Notes: generated by a model from the sequence alone, not told the origin. Numbered from the stretch's first letter, positions 41,769 through 50,812 are shown. The stretch is 64,000 nucleotides of DNA from Candidatus Binataceae bacterium (GCA_035650475.1 DASRHP010000008.1:185859-249858), one strand, 5' to 3'. Translations and numbers: made by a program.

Positions 41769-42776
41769 TTGAGCTCAGCCGAAAAAATTACCCCGATCAT
41801 CAAGCCCCAGGCGGAACCGCCGGGCGCGCTGGTCTCGGTGGTGATTCCGGTCTTCAACGAGGCCGCCAACCTGCGCGCATTGTGGGCGCGGCTGGAGCCG
41901 GTGATGCGCGGATGCGGGCGGCTGTGGGAGGTGCTCTTCGTTGACGACGGTTCGTCCGACGGCTCGCTGGACATCCTGCGCGAGATCGGCGCCGGCGCGC
42001 GCGGCGCGGTGCGGGTGATCGAACTCGCGCGCAACTTCGGCCAGCACTCGGCGATCCTGGCCGGTTTTCGCCAGAGTCGCGGCGACGTCGTGGTCACGCT
42101 CGACGCCGACCTGCAGAACCCGCCCGAGGAAATACCGCGCCTGCTCGCGGCGATCGACGCCGGGGCCGACGTGGTCGGCGGATGGCGCGAGGAGCGCCGC
42201 GACCACGCCTACCGGCGCTACGCTTCACGCCTGCACAACCGGCTGACCTCGATGATCGTGGGCGTGCCGATGCATGACTACGGATGCATGCTGCGCGCCT
42301 ACCGCAGGCACATCGTGGACACGGTCGTCGCCTGCGACGAGAAGGCGGCGTTCGTTCCCGCGCTCGCCAACTCCTTCGCCAAGCGCGTGGTGGAAATTCC
42401 GGTCGGGCACGATGAGCGCCAGGGCGGGCAATCCAAGTACAACCTTTTCCGGCTCGCGCACCTGAGCCTCAACCTGGTGACCGGGTTTTCGCTGATGCCG
42501 ATCCAGGCGGTGAGCTTGGCGGGGCTGCTGGTCTTTGTGCTCGACACCCTGTTCGCGTTCCTGCTCGTCGCACATCGAATCCTTTACGGGCCGCAGGAAG
42601 AGGGCGCGCTGTGGACGCTGTTCGCGGTTGCCTTCTTCGTGCTCGGCTTCATCCTGCTGTCGATCGGGCTTATCGGCGAGTACATCGGGCGCATCTATAT
42701 CGAGGTGCGCAAGCGCCCGACCTATATCGTGCGCGCGGTGCACGGCGACGAGCCCGAGCCGGCGGCGCGCCGCTGA
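41769..42776 (+). CDS. arnC: ArnC: undecaprenyl-phosphate Ara4FN transferase
   Basis: A 335-residue family 2 glycosyltransferase followed by two C-terminal membrane helices. Segments LVSVVIPVFNEAANL, LFVDDGSSDGS, NFGQHSAILAGF, LDADLQNPPEEIPRL, DYGCMLRAYRRHIVDTV and IGLIGEYIGRIYIEVRKRP match E. coli ArnC closely. ArnC transfers 4-deoxy-4-formamido-L-arabinose from UDP to undecaprenyl phosphate in the cytosolic leaflet. The start is a TTG at 41769. The next gene, the formyltransferase half of arnA, starts one base after its stop, so the pair is translationally coupled. Confidence 0.94.
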   Translation: MSSAEKITPIIKPQAEPPGALVSVVIPVFNEAANLRALWARLEPVMRGCGRLWEVLFVDDGSSDGSLDILREIGAGARGAVRVIELARNFGQHSAILAGFRQSRGDVVVTLDADLQNPPEEIPRLLAAIDAGADVVGGWREERRDHAYRRYASRLHNRLTSMIVGVPMHDYGCMLRAYRRHIVDTVVACDEKAAFVPALANSFAKRVVEIPVGHDERQGGQSKYNLFRLAHLSLNLVTGFSLMPIQAVSLAGLLVFVLDTLFAFLLVAHRILYGPQEEGALWTLFAVAFFVLGFILLSIGLIGEYIGRIYIEVRKRPTYIVRAVHGDEPEPAARR

Positions 42777-42777
42777 C

Positions 42778-43746
42778 GTGACTTCTGACGCCGCTCAGTC
42801 CGCAGACTCGATCCGCACCGTGCGCTGCGTGCTCTTCGCCTATCACGAGATGGGCTACGAGTGCATGGCAGCGCTGCTCGCGATGGGCGCGCCGATCGCG
42901 GCGCTCTTCACGCATCGCGACGACCCGCACGAAGAGGTCTGGTGGCGATCGTGCGCGGAACTTGCCCAACGCAGCGCGATCCCGGTCCATACGCCGGAGC
43001 GGCTCGACGCCGGATGGATTGACCGGATCGCGGCGATGCGTCCGGCGGTTATCTACTCCTTCTACTATCGCAACCTTCTGCCCGACGCGGTGCTGCGGCT
43101 GGCGGCGCTCGGCGCCTACAATCTGCACGGCTCCTTGCTGCCGGCCTATCGCGGGCGCGCGCCGGTCAACTGGATGCTCGTCAACGGTGAGCGCGAGGCA
43201 GGGGTGACGCTCCATCATATGGTCGCGCGCGCCGACGCCGGCGACATCGTCGCCCAGCGCGCGGTCGCGATCGACGACTCAGATACGGCGCTTACGCTCT
43301 ATCGCAAACTGGTCCCGATGGCCGGCGCGCTGATACGCGAGATGCATCCGCTGATCGTCGCTGGATGTGCGCCGCGCCGTGCGCAGGACCTCTCGCGCGG
43401 CAGCTACTTCGGGCGGCGCCGTCCCGAGGACGGTGCGATCGACTGGCGATGGCCGGCGCGGCGCATCTTCAACCTGGTGCGCGCGGTCACCCATCCGTAC
43501 CCCGGCGCGTTCTGTGCGTGCGGCGGGCGCAAGCTATTCATCTGGGAGAGCCGAATCGCCAACGAGGGCGGGCGCTATGGCGCGCCCGGCGAGATCGTCG
43601 CGATGGGCAAGGGCGGGGCGGTCGAGATAGCGGCGGGCGAGGGCAGCATCATCGTAACCCGCGCGCAGTTCGAGGGCGGCGCCGAGGGCGCGGCGGTCGA
43701 AGTGTTGACGGCCGCGGGCCTTGGCCCGGGCGCGCGTCTGCAATAG
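42778..43746 (+). CDS. arnA: ArnA formyltransferase (N-terminal half as a separate protein)
   Basis: A 322-residue protein matching the N-terminal domain of E. coli ArnA: LFAYHEMGYECMAALL, LFTHRDDPHEEV, YSFYYRNLLPDAVL, NLHGSLLPAYRGRAPVNW (catalytic Asn and His), LHHMVARADAGDIVAQ (catalytic Asp) and YFGRRRPEDG. It would formylate UDP-4-amino-4-deoxy-L-arabinose using 10-formyltetrahydrofolate. In E. coli this domain is fused to a decarboxylase; here the decarboxylase/epimerase-like half is the next gene. GTG 42778 is the start, one base after the arnC stop. Confidence 0.92.
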   Translation: MTSDAAQSADSIRTVRCVLFAYHEMGYECMAALLAMGAPIAALFTHRDDPHEEVWWRSCAELAQRSAIPVHTPERLDAGWIDRIAAMRPAVIYSFYYRNLLPDAVLRLAALGAYNLHGSLLPAYRGRAPVNWMLVNGEREAGVTLHHMVARADAGDIVAQRAVAIDDSDTALTLYRKLVPMAGALIREMHPLIVAGCAPRRAQDLSRGSYFGRRRPEDGAIDWRWPARRIFNLVRAVTHPYPGAFCACGGRKLFIWESRIANEGGRYGAPGEIVAMGKGGAVEIAAGEGSIIVTRAQFEGGAEGAAVEVLTAAGLGPGARLQ

Positions 43747-43772
43747 GGATTTGTGCAATCGGTGGAGGCAGC

Positions 43773-44738
43773 ATGCGGGTTCTGATTACAGGCGGCGCGG
43801 GCTTTCTGGGCTCGCATCTGAGCGACGCGTTCGTCGCGCGCGGCGACGAGGTCTTCGTGCTCGATACCGGCGCGATCGCCAAGGTGCGCCATCTGCTCGA
43901 CAACCCACGCTTCCATTACGTCCACGATTCGATCTTCAACCTCGAGCTGGTGGACAGCCTGGTCGCCAAGGCCGACCTCATCTACCACCTGGCCGCGGTG
44001 GTGGGCGTCGAGCACTACGTCGCCGACCCCTACGAGACGCTCAACGTCAACGTCAACGGCACCCAGAACATTCTCAAGGCCGCCTACAAGTACGGCCGAC
44101 GCGTGGTGTTCAGCTCGACCTCGGAGGTTTACGGGCGCAACCCCAAGGTGCCGTGGAAGGAAGACGACGACCGCGTGCTCGGCGCGACCACGATCGACCG
44201 CTGGTGCTATTCGACCTCCAAGGCGGTCGGCGAGCACTTCTGCTTCGCCTATCACAAGCTCGGGCTGCCAGTAACCGTGGTGCGTTACTTCAATATCTAC
44301 GGCCCGCGCCTTGACCGGGTGGACGTGGGACGGCTGTTTACAATCTTCATGGGCCAGCTTTTGCGCGGCGCCGACCTCACCGTGATCGGCGACGGCCGCC
44401 AGACGCGCTGCTTCACCTACGTCACCGACGCGGTAGCCGCGACCGTAGCGGCCGGACTCGACTCCGCCGCCGACGGCCATGCCATCAATATTGGCACCGA
44501 CGTCGAAACTTCGGTGCTGGACTTCGCCAAGCTGATGATCGAGCTGTATGGGGCAACCAACTCGAAGATCAGGTTTGTCACCCAGGAAGAGGTGTACGGC
44601 AAGAGCTACGAGGACATCCCGCGCCGTGTGCCCGACATCACCAAGATGCGCACGCTGCTCGGCGTGACGCCCAAGGTCACGCTGCGCGAAGGGACCGCAC
44701 TTGCGATGGAATGGTTCCGGCGCGAAATGGCCGGCTGA
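43773..44738 (+). CDS. NAD-dependent epimerase/dehydratase, ArnA decarboxylase-like
   Basis: A 321-residue extended SDR. The NAD loop is LITGGAGFLGSH, then SSTSEVYG (Ser/Glu of the ArnA dehydrogenase active site), YSTSKAVGEH (YxxxK), RYFNIYGPRLD and the C-terminal part YGKSYEDIPRRVPDI, which is close to the ArnA C-terminal domain that oxidatively decarboxylates UDP-glucuronate to UDP-4-keto-arabinose. Its position right after the formyltransferase half supports that role. UDP-glucose or UDP-glucuronate 4-epimerases are similar enough to keep as alternatives. The gene for the aminotransferase ArnB, needed between the two halves of the reaction, was not found in the window. Confidence 0.82.
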   Translation: MRVLITGGAGFLGSHLSDAFVARGDEVFVLDTGAIAKVRHLLDNPRFHYVHDSIFNLELVDSLVAKADLIYHLAAVVGVEHYVADPYETLNVNVNGTQNILKAAYKYGRRVVFSSTSEVYGRNPKVPWKEDDDRVLGATTIDRWCYSTSKAVGEHFCFAYHKLGLPVTVVRYFNIYGPRLDRVDVGRLFTIFMGQLLRGADLTVIGDGRQTRCFTYVTDAVAATVAAGLDSAADGHAINIGTDVETSVLDFAKLMIELYGATNSKIRFVTQEEVYGKSYEDIPRRVPDITKMRTLLGVTPKVTLREGTALAMEWFRREMAG

Positions 44739-44759
44739 GCGCTGCCGCGGGCCGGGCAC

Positions 44760-45425
44760 CTAAAGCTTGCACGCGATCGTTAGCCCGTCGGCGACGGGCA
44801 GCATGACCGCCGCGACGCGCCGATCAGCCGCGACGAAATCGTTGAAGGCGCGGATTGCCACGGTGTCCTCGCTCTGATCACGCAGGTCGGCCACCGCACC
44901 GCCCCATAGCACGTTGTCCACCAGAATAAGCCCGCCCGGGCGCGTGCGGCGCAGGATCTCCTCGTAGTAGTTGAGGTAGTTGGTCTTGTCGGCGTCGATG
45001 AAGGCGAAGTCGAAGCTTTCGCCGGCGCACAGCTCGCGCAGCGTGTCGAGTGCGGGGCCGAGCTTCAGCGTGATTCGGCTCGCCACGCCCGCCCGCTCCC
45101 AGTAACGGCGCGCGATCGCCGTCCATTCCTCGTTTACGTCGCAGCAGAGCAGGTGGCCGTCGGCGGGCAGCGCGCGCGCCACGCACAGCGCGCTGTAGCC
45201 AGTAAATGTGCCGACTTCGACCGCGCGTCGGGCACCGATCGCGCGCGCGAGCAGCGCCATCAGCGTGCCCTGCTCGGGCGCTATCAGCATCCCGGCGCGC
45301 CGTCCCAGCCTGCGGCGCGTCTCCGCGGCGAGCTCTTCGAGCAGCGCGTCACCGTTGTGCCCGCGGGCGAGCATGTAGTCGTACAGGCTGGAGTCGAGAG
45401 TGATAAATTTGCCACCCGCCGTCAT
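44760..45425 (-). CDS. SAM-dependent O-methyltransferase (caffeoyl-CoA type)
   Basis: A 221-residue class I methyltransferase of the family including caffeoyl-CoA and catechol O-methyltransferases. The SAM motif is AVEVGTFTGYSALCVA. The metal-binding acidic residues are in FIDADKTNYLNYYEE and ILVDNVLWGGAV (DKxN and DN). ML-IAPEQGTLMALL upstream matches the helix common to the family. It lacks a membrane signal. It is convergent with the epimerase gene and divergent from the MFS gene. Substrate unknown. Confidence 0.88.
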   Translation of the reverse strand: MTAGGKFITLDSSLYDYMLARGHNGDALLEELAAETRRRLGRRAGMLIAPEQGTLMALLARAIGARRAVEVGTFTGYSALCVARALPADGHLLCCDVNEEWTAIARRYWERAGVASRITLKLGPALDTLRELCAGESFDFAFIDADKTNYLNYYEEILRRTRPGGLILVDNVLWGGAVADLRDQSEDTVAIRAFNDFVAADRRVAAVMLPVADGLTIACKL

Positions 45426-45533
45426 GGGCGGATTCTAACATTGTCGCGCCGGCTTCATCTAAGTCCCTAGGCAAGGGCGGGCGCGATGCGCGACAATGCG
45501 GACGCGCACAGCGCGCCTGGGGAGGACCAGGAG

Positions 45534-46781
45534 ATGGCCAATCAGGACCGCGCGGCCTGGCGGATTGCGGTCGCTCTGTTCGTTTCGCTCTTCTTCATCT
45601 GGGGCGTCGGTTACAACTGTTTCCCGATTTTCCTCCCTTCGTTTCTCAAGACCTTCCATCTGACCAAGGAGCAGGTGGGACTGGTGCCCGCGGCGCAGGC
45701 GATAACCGCCGGCGTCTTCGGACTCGTCATCGGCTGGCTGCTCGACCGCGTGCCGGCGCAATTCGTGATGGCGGTGGGCGCAGTGTTGACGGCGCTGGGA
45801 ATCGGGGTCATGGCGCAGGCGGGTTCGCTCAACGGGCTGCTCGCGGGCTCGGTGATAACGGGAGTCGGGATGTGCGCGGCGACGATCCTGCCGGCCTCGA
45901 TGGTTATCTCGAACTGGTTCGGCGAGCGGCGCGGCACAGCGCTGGGCCTGACGATGGCCGGGATGGAGGCAGGCGGGATGGTGATCACCGCGCTCGCCGG
46001 CTATCTCATCGTGGCCATCGGATGGCGCGAGGCCTACGTGTTGCTCGCGGCTCCGCTGATCGTGGTGGTGCTGCCATTGTATTTGATCTTTGTGCGCACG
46101 CGTCCACAGGCGGCGGCTTATACCACGGCCGCGCCAGCCGTCAGTGCCGAGGATGCGGCGCGCGCACTGCCCGGGCTTGAAGTTGCCGAGGCTCTTCACA
46201 CGCGCGCGTTCTGGATGCTGGTGGTGCTCCAGTTCTGCTACACCTTTACCGTCGGCGGCGTCTTCATCCACCTCGTCCAGTACCTGCTCAACGTCGGTTA
46301 CACCCAGGCGATCGGAACGCTGGTGGTGAGCGTGTCGCTGGGGCTTGCGCTGATCGGCAAGCCGGGTCTGGGCGCGTTGGGGGATCGTATCGGCGGCAGG
46401 AACGCACTCGGCCTGGCGCTCCTCATTGGCGCCGTGAACACGGTCCTGCTGCTGATGGCGAAGGAATACTGGGCGCTGGCGATCTTTACGCTGGTTTCCG
46501 GGATCACCGGCGCGGCGCCGATCGCGCTGGGGCCGATGGTTCAGGTCGAGACGCTGGGGCTTAAGCGCTACGGGTCAATCGCAGGCCTGCTCGGCATCCC
46601 GTTTACGCTGGGGGCGGCCACCGGTCCTCCGATCGTCGGGCACCTTGCCGACCTCGGCGCTGGCAGCTACGCCTCCGCATTTGAAGTCTGCGCCCTGATA
46701 GGAATTGTGGGCGCAGTGGCCGCCTTTCTGTGCGTGGCGCCCGCTCCTGGGCGGATCGGCGAGCTCGCCGAAGCCAAGTAG
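45534..46781 (+). CDS. MFS transporter
   Basis: A 415-residue major facilitator with about 12 transmembrane segments. The N-terminal half shows GWLLDRVPAQFVMAVGA (the cytoplasmic loop 2-3 motif in altered form), ISNWFGERRGTALGLTMAG and GWREAYVLLAAPLIVVVLPLYL, as in the OFA/monocarboxylate branch. The C-terminal half has LGDRIGGRNALGLA. ATG 45534 follows a GGAGGA site; an earlier ATG at 45486 would add 16 residues. It probably exports or imports an organic acid. Confidence 0.85.
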   Translation: MANQDRAAWRIAVALFVSLFFIWGVGYNCFPIFLPSFLKTFHLTKEQVGLVPAAQAITAGVFGLVIGWLLDRVPAQFVMAVGAVLTALGIGVMAQAGSLNGLLAGSVITGVGMCAATILPASMVISNWFGERRGTALGLTMAGMEAGGMVITALAGYLIVAIGWREAYVLLAAPLIVVVLPLYLIFVRTRPQAAAYTTAAPAVSAEDAARALPGLEVAEALHTRAFWMLVVLQFCYTFTVGGVFIHLVQYLLNVGYTQAIGTLVVSVSLGLALIGKPGLGALGDRIGGRNALGLALLIGAVNTVLLLMAKEYWALAIFTLVSGITGAAPIALGPMVQVETLGLKRYGSIAGLLGIPFTLGAATGPPIVGHLADLGAGSYASAFEVCALIGIVGAVAAFLCVAPAPGRIGELAEAK

Positions 46782-46838
46782 CCGGGGGGCGGGCGCGGCT
46801 TGGCGGCGGGTCGGGAAGGCGTTAGATTTACGTTAGCT

Positions 46839-46850
46839 GGACTAAAGTCC
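46839..46850. repeat. Inverted repeat GGACTAAAGTCC upstream of the cupredoxin gene
   Basis: A 12-base inverted repeat with a two-base centre, about 90 bases upstream of the cupredoxin start. Two CGTTAG copies lie just before it. It may be an operator; nothing else supports a function. Confidence 0.3.
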
Positions 46851-46941
46851 GGGAATTCGCGATATTAGGCCCAACCCCGGTAGCCATCGGGAAATAGGAG
46901 GCGCGGGCGGCTAGGGTCCGCCGCGTTAAGATCGACCGACC

Positions 46942-47352
46942 ATGCATCAGAGCACTACCTTCAGCACCGTTCTCTACCGCGCGGGCGTCGCGCTTGTGGC
47001 GCTCCTCTTGCTCGCCGCTGTCGTTCCTTCGGGCGCCTCGGCCAAGGAAGTCGAGGTTAAGATGACCGACTCGCCGGCGGCCTTCGTTCCCGCAAAGGTC
47101 ACGATCAAGGTGGGCGACAAGGTGGAGTGGGTGAATAGCGCCCAGTCGCTCCATTCGGTTGACGCCGACCCCGCCAACGCGCAGGACAAGGGCGACGTCG
47201 TGCTGCCCCCGGGCGCCAAGCCCTTCGACTCGGGTTTCATGGCGCCGGGCGCCAAGTACAGCTACACCTTCACCGTTCCTGGCACCTACAAGTACGTCTG
47301 CCTGCCGCACGAGAAGGACGGGATGAAGGGCGAGATCGTCGTCGAGAAGTAG
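46942..47352 (+). CDS. Plastocyanin/azurin-like cupredoxin
   Basis: A 136-residue exported blue-copper protein. The signal peptide has the core AGVALVALLLLAAVVPSG and cleavage near ASA-K. The copper ligands are His in SLHSVD, Cys in YKYVCLPHEKDGM, the following His and Met (C-x2-H-x4-M type, as in amicyanin/azurin-like proteins). Its size is close to the usual 95-110-residue mature form. It likely shuttles electrons in the periplasm. It precedes a c-type cytochrome gene by 75 bases. Confidence 0.9.
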   Translation: MHQSTTFSTVLYRAGVALVALLLLAAVVPSGASAKEVEVKMTDSPAAFVPAKVTIKVGDKVEWVNSAQSLHSVDADPANAQDKGDVVLPPGAKPFDSGFMAPGAKYSYTFTVPGTYKYVCLPHEKDGMKGEIVVEK

Positions 47353-47427
47353 GCGCGGCGGGGGAATCAGGTCGCGAGCCAGCCACTAGCCATTTCGCGT
47401 GCGCGAGCCGTTGCTGCGCCACGAGCC

Positions 47428-48063
47428 TTGGGCTATTGTGCCGTGCCGAAAAGGAGCCGAAGCGTGATCGTGCCGAGCAAGTGCATCCGCGCCGCCCGCG
47501 CCGTTGGCCGGGCCGCGCGGGTTTCGAATCGCAGGATGGCCGTGATAGCGGCGGCGATGGCCGTATTCGTCGGCGCCGGGAGCGGGGTTGCGTGGTCCTT
47601 CCCGTGGAGCATCGATATGTTCCGCGGGCCGGCGATCCAGCCGCTGGAGGCGGCGCCGCGCTCGATGCCGCAGGGAACCCTGCCGGTCAACGGGATGCGT
47701 CCGATGTCGCTCGAAGAGATGACGCTGAAAATGCACAACCCGCTCAAGCCAACCGCCGAGAATCTCGCCCACGGCAAGGAGCTGTTTAACAACACCTGTG
47801 CGCCGTGCCATGGCGAGAATGGCGATGGCAACGGTCCGGTCGCGCATCTGCTGCGCGCCCACGGCTTCGAACCCAAGAACCTGGTCACCGGCGTGGCCAA
47901 GAACCTGCCCGACGGTTACATCTACGGCTACATCCGCGACGGAGGTATCCACATGCCGTCGTACGCAGACGCGATGAACTCCGACGAGCGCTGGGACGTC
48001 GTGATGTACGTGCGCCAGCTCGAGGCGGAGGCCGCCAAGAGCCAGAAGACGGCATCGAAATAA
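47428..48063 (+). CDS. Membrane-anchored or periplasmic monoheme cytochrome c
   Basis: A c-type cytochrome with an N-terminal hydrophobic segment (VIAAAMAVFVGAGSGVAWSF) and one heme-binding site CAPCH in LFNNTCAPCHGENGDG, with an axial Met in GGIHMPSYADAM. The region before the heme (GTLPVNGMRPMSLEEMTL, then NPLKPTAENLAHGKEL) resembles the monoheme subunit of alternative complex III (ActE-like). The start at 47428 could instead be GTG 47464 or ATG 47536. It probably passes electrons together with the upstream cupredoxin. Confidence 0.8.
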   Translation: MGYCAVPKRSRSVIVPSKCIRAARAVGRAARVSNRRMAVIAAAMAVFVGAGSGVAWSFPWSIDMFRGPAIQPLEAAPRSMPQGTLPVNGMRPMSLEEMTLKMHNPLKPTAENLAHGKELFNNTCAPCHGENGDGNGPVAHLLRAHGFEPKNLVTGVAKNLPDGYIYGYIRDGGIHMPSYADAMNSDERWDVVMYVRQLEAEAAKSQKTASK

Positions 48064-48113
48064 GTAATCCGGCGCCTGGAACGGTCCAGCCGCCGGATCG
48101 ACGGTTGTGAAAA

Positions 48114-48152
48114 CGCAGAGCGCCAGCCCGTGTCGCGGGCAGGCGCTCTGCG
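48114..48152. repeat. Long stem-loop after the cytochrome gene
   Basis: Arms CGCAGAGCGCC and GGCGCTCTGCG (11 bp, 48114-48124 with 48142-48152), one A/A mismatch, an inner 5-bp stem GCCCG/CGGGC and a five-base loop. There is no T-run, so a REP-like element, attenuating or mRNA-protecting structure is as likely as a terminator. Confidence 0.5.
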
Positions 48153-48288
48153 CTTGGCGCCAGAGGTGAACCCCGCAGCGCGCTCGCTCGCACGGTTAAG
48201 CTCCGGTTGAGGCCACGTGGCTGCCGCATGCGCCGCACGGTCCCTTCTTCCGTACGCGCGCCTGGCCCGGTTTAATTGAATCCACACG

Positions 48289-48307
48289 GCCGTTCTCCGT
48301 GAACGGC
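48289..48307. repeat. Perfect hairpin upstream of the efflux operon
   Basis: A 7-bp stem GCCGTTC/GAACGGC with a five-base loop, about 80 bases before the ATG of the tolC-like gene. It may be an operator or a leader structure. Confidence 0.35.
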
Positions 48308-48388
48308 GCTTGCGAAGGATCTGGCGCAATCGTCGCGCGCGGCGCGTCTTTCAGAACAGCGACCGGCCAGGCGAAGGGAGCCGGGCAG

Positions 48389-49678
48389 ATGCGGATTCAG
48401 GCGAACAGGACGACGGCTGCGCTGATGGGCGCGGCGATACTGGGTCTTCTGGCGCCCGCGGCGCACGGCGCGCCGCCGGCCGCTCAGCGGCTCGACGCTG
48501 CCCAGCTCGTACAGGTCGCGCTTGAGGTTAATCCGCAGGTGCGTGCGGCGCGGGCGCGATGGATCTCGGCGGAACATTCCATCGAGCAGAACTTCGCCCC
48601 CAACGATCCGACCTTCACCTACGCCAACGTCGACAGTCCCACCAACGGCTTCGACCATGCCGCAGCGCACGGCCTCACCGTAAGCGACTCCTTTCAGTTC
48701 CCGGGCAAGGCGCTGCTCCAGGCGGACAACGCCAAAGCGGCGGCGCGGAGCGCGCGCCTGCAATACGAGGCTACGGCGCGCGACGTCCGCGCGGCGGTCG
48801 AAACCCGCTATTACCAGGTGTTGCTAGACTCTGCACTCTCCGCCGTGAACGCGGAGAATATCGGTAACCTCGAGCAGGTGCTCAAGGTGACGCAGATAGC
48901 GTATGCCGCCAACCAGGCCACCCAGACTGACTTTATCTCGGCCGAGTTCGACCTGGCGGCGGCGCGTCAGCAACAGCGCCAGCTTCGAGTCGCACAGGAC
49001 AATGACCGCACGATGCTCAACCAGCTGCTCAACCGCCCGCCCGGCGAGCCGCTCGCGCTCGACGAGCGGCTGAGCTTCAAGCGCCTGGACATCCCGCTCG
49101 ACGCGCTGGTGAGCCGCGCGGACGCGCAGCGCCAGGAGATTCTCCAGGCGGCGCTCGCCACGCGCAGCCGCGAGACCGCGCTCAAGCTCGCGCGTCTGGA
49201 ATACGCGCCGGACTACACGGTCAGCTACACCTTCAACAACTATCTGATTCCCAGCGCGGGCCCCACCCTCAATTCGTTGCAGGATCACGGATGGGCGTTC
49301 GGTTTCAACCTGCCGGTCTTCTTCTGGCTCAAACAGAAGGAGGACGTGCGGCGCGCCGAATCCGACCTCGCGGCGGCGCGCGACGATCTCGGTTCGATTC
49401 GCAGCCAGACCGCGGCCGCGGTCACCACACTCTACCGCGGGGCGCAGCTCGCCTACGACACCGCCGTGCTTTACCGCGACACCCTGGGACCGCTGGCGCA
49501 GCAGGACTTCAAGGTTGCGCTGGTAGCCTACTCGGCGGGCAAGATCAATTTCGTGGCGCTGTCCGGAGCGCTGCGGCGCAACTACGAGGCTCGCGTAAAC
49601 TACCTTCAGGCCGCCAACCAATTCGTTGCCGGCCGCATCGCGCTCGAGCAGGCGGTGGGGCAGCCGCTGGGCGAATAG
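48389..49678 (+). CDS. TolC-family outer-membrane efflux protein
   Basis: A 429-residue outer-membrane factor with a signal peptide ending near AHG-A and two repeated OEP halves of long helices (LVQVALEVNPQVRAARARW; EYAPDYTVSYTFNNYL; the second repeat with VALVAYSAGKINFVALSGAL). It forms the outer-membrane channel of a tripartite pump. The TAG stop is followed directly by the ATG of the adaptor gene, so the three genes make one operon. GAAGGGAG precedes the start. Confidence 0.92.
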   Translation: MRIQANRTTAALMGAAILGLLAPAAHGAPPAAQRLDAAQLVQVALEVNPQVRAARARWISAEHSIEQNFAPNDPTFTYANVDSPTNGFDHAAAHGLTVSDSFQFPGKALLQADNAKAAARSARLQYEATARDVRAAVETRYYQVLLDSALSAVNAENIGNLEQVLKVTQIAYAANQATQTDFISAEFDLAAARQQQRQLRVAQDNDRTMLNQLLNRPPGEPLALDERLSFKRLDIPLDALVSRADAQRQEILQAALATRSRETALKLARLEYAPDYTVSYTFNNYLIPSAGPTLNSLQDHGWAFGFNLPVFFWLKQKEDVRRAESDLAAARDDLGSIRSQTAAAVTTLYRGAQLAYDTAVLYRDTLGPLAQQDFKVALVAYSAGKINFVALSGALRRNYEARVNYLQAANQFVAGRIALEQAVGQPLGE

Positions 49679-50803
49679 ATGAAGCTTCGCCGCACCATTG
49701 TCGTGGCGTTCGCAACGCTCGCGCTCGCGACCTGTTGGGGATGCGACAATTCGCGGCCGACGCGCGCCGCGGTCGAGGCCCCGCCGCCGCCGATTCCGCG
49801 AATTCTGCGCCAGCATGGCGGCGAGGAGTTACTCGAAATCGATCCCACCCGGCTGCCCGGCGCAGCCCTCGGCGAAGTGCGGATGGTCGAATTGCCGGCC
49901 GTGCTCGAGGCCAACGGCCAGGTGAGTTTCGACGACCGGCGCGTCGCGAGTATTGTGTCGCGGGTTGCCGGCCGAATCGAAGTGGTGCGCGTGTCGCAAT
50001 GGGATAACGTGCGCCGCGGCGAGCCGATCGTCGCGCTCTACAGCCCCGACTTCATGACCGCCGAGGCCGAGTATCTACAGGCGAAACAGACCGCGCGCCT
50101 GAGCGGCTCGCCGGCGCTGGGCGCTGACAGTGGATTGGCTGCGTCGATGGTCGAGGCGGCCGAGCGCAAGCTGGAACTGCTCGGGATGGAGGCGGCGGAC
50201 GTGCGCGCGCTTAGCGCGCCCAGTCCGACGGTGTGGATGCGCGCGCCAATCGGCGGAACCGTGATCGAAAACAGGGCCGTGCGCGGCGCCGCGGTTGCGC
50301 CGGGCGACGTGCTTTACACGCTCGGCACGCTCAACGACGTCTGGATCACCGCCGATATCTACGAAGACGACCTCGCCCGCGTCCGGGTTGGCCAGCAACT
50401 CGAGGCAGTCACCACCGCCTATCCCGACGACACGTTCAAAGGCGTGATTTCGCGCATCAGTCCCGCGATCAATCCCGACACTCACACCGCGCAGATCCGT
50501 TGCACGGTGCAGAACCCCGGACTCAAGCTCAAGCCGCGGATGCTGGCGCGGGTGCGAATTGTCACCCAGCCCGGGCGTGCGTTGGTCGTTCCGCAGGAGG
50601 CGCTGGTGTTCGATACCAACGCCTATTACGCTTACGTGCGGGTGGCACCGAACGCGATCGCGCGGAGAAGGGTGGCGCTCGCGTCGTGGAACGAGCGCGG
50701 TTACGCGCGCGTGATCTCCGGGCTCAGCCCGGGCGAGACCCTGGTCGTCGGCGGCTCGCTGCAGGTCAACGAGCTATGGCATCAGGCGCACGGGCAGGGC
50801 TGA
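49679..50803 (+). CDS. RND efflux periplasmic adaptor subunit (CusB/CzcB-like)
   Basis: A 374-residue membrane-fusion protein. The N-terminus looks like a signal peptide with a cysteine-containing end (LATCWGC), possibly a lipoprotein. The lipoyl/hairpin part is VASIVSRVAGRIEVVRV and YSPDFMTAEAEYLQAKQT, followed by the beta-barrel with AGRALVVPQEALVFDT. This arrangement is that of the heavy-metal efflux adaptors. It links the inner-membrane RND pump to the TolC-like channel. Confidence 0.9.
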   Translation: MKLRRTIVVAFATLALATCWGCDNSRPTRAAVEAPPPPIPRILRQHGGEELLEIDPTRLPGAALGEVRMVELPAVLEANGQVSFDDRRVASIVSRVAGRIEVVRVSQWDNVRRGEPIVALYSPDFMTAEAEYLQAKQTARLSGSPALGADSGLAASMVEAAERKLELLGMEAADVRALSAPSPTVWMRAPIGGTVIENRAVRGAAVAPGDVLYTLGTLNDVWITADIYEDDLARVRVGQQLEAVTTAYPDDTFKGVISRISPAINPDTHTAQIRCTVQNPGLKLKPRMLARVRIVTQPGRALVVPQEALVFDTNAYYAYVRVAPNAIARRRVALASWNERGYARVISGLSPGETLVVGGSLQVNELWHQAHGQG

Positions 50804-50812
50804 GCGGCGGCG

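Larger units (their letters stand above)
48064..48388. other. Intergenic region with two hairpins before the efflux operon
   Basis: About 325 bases between the cytochrome and the tolC-like gene. It contains a long stem-loop (48114-48152) and a shorter perfect hairpin (48289-48307) about 80 bases before the operon start. No gene is supported here. Confidence 0.5.
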
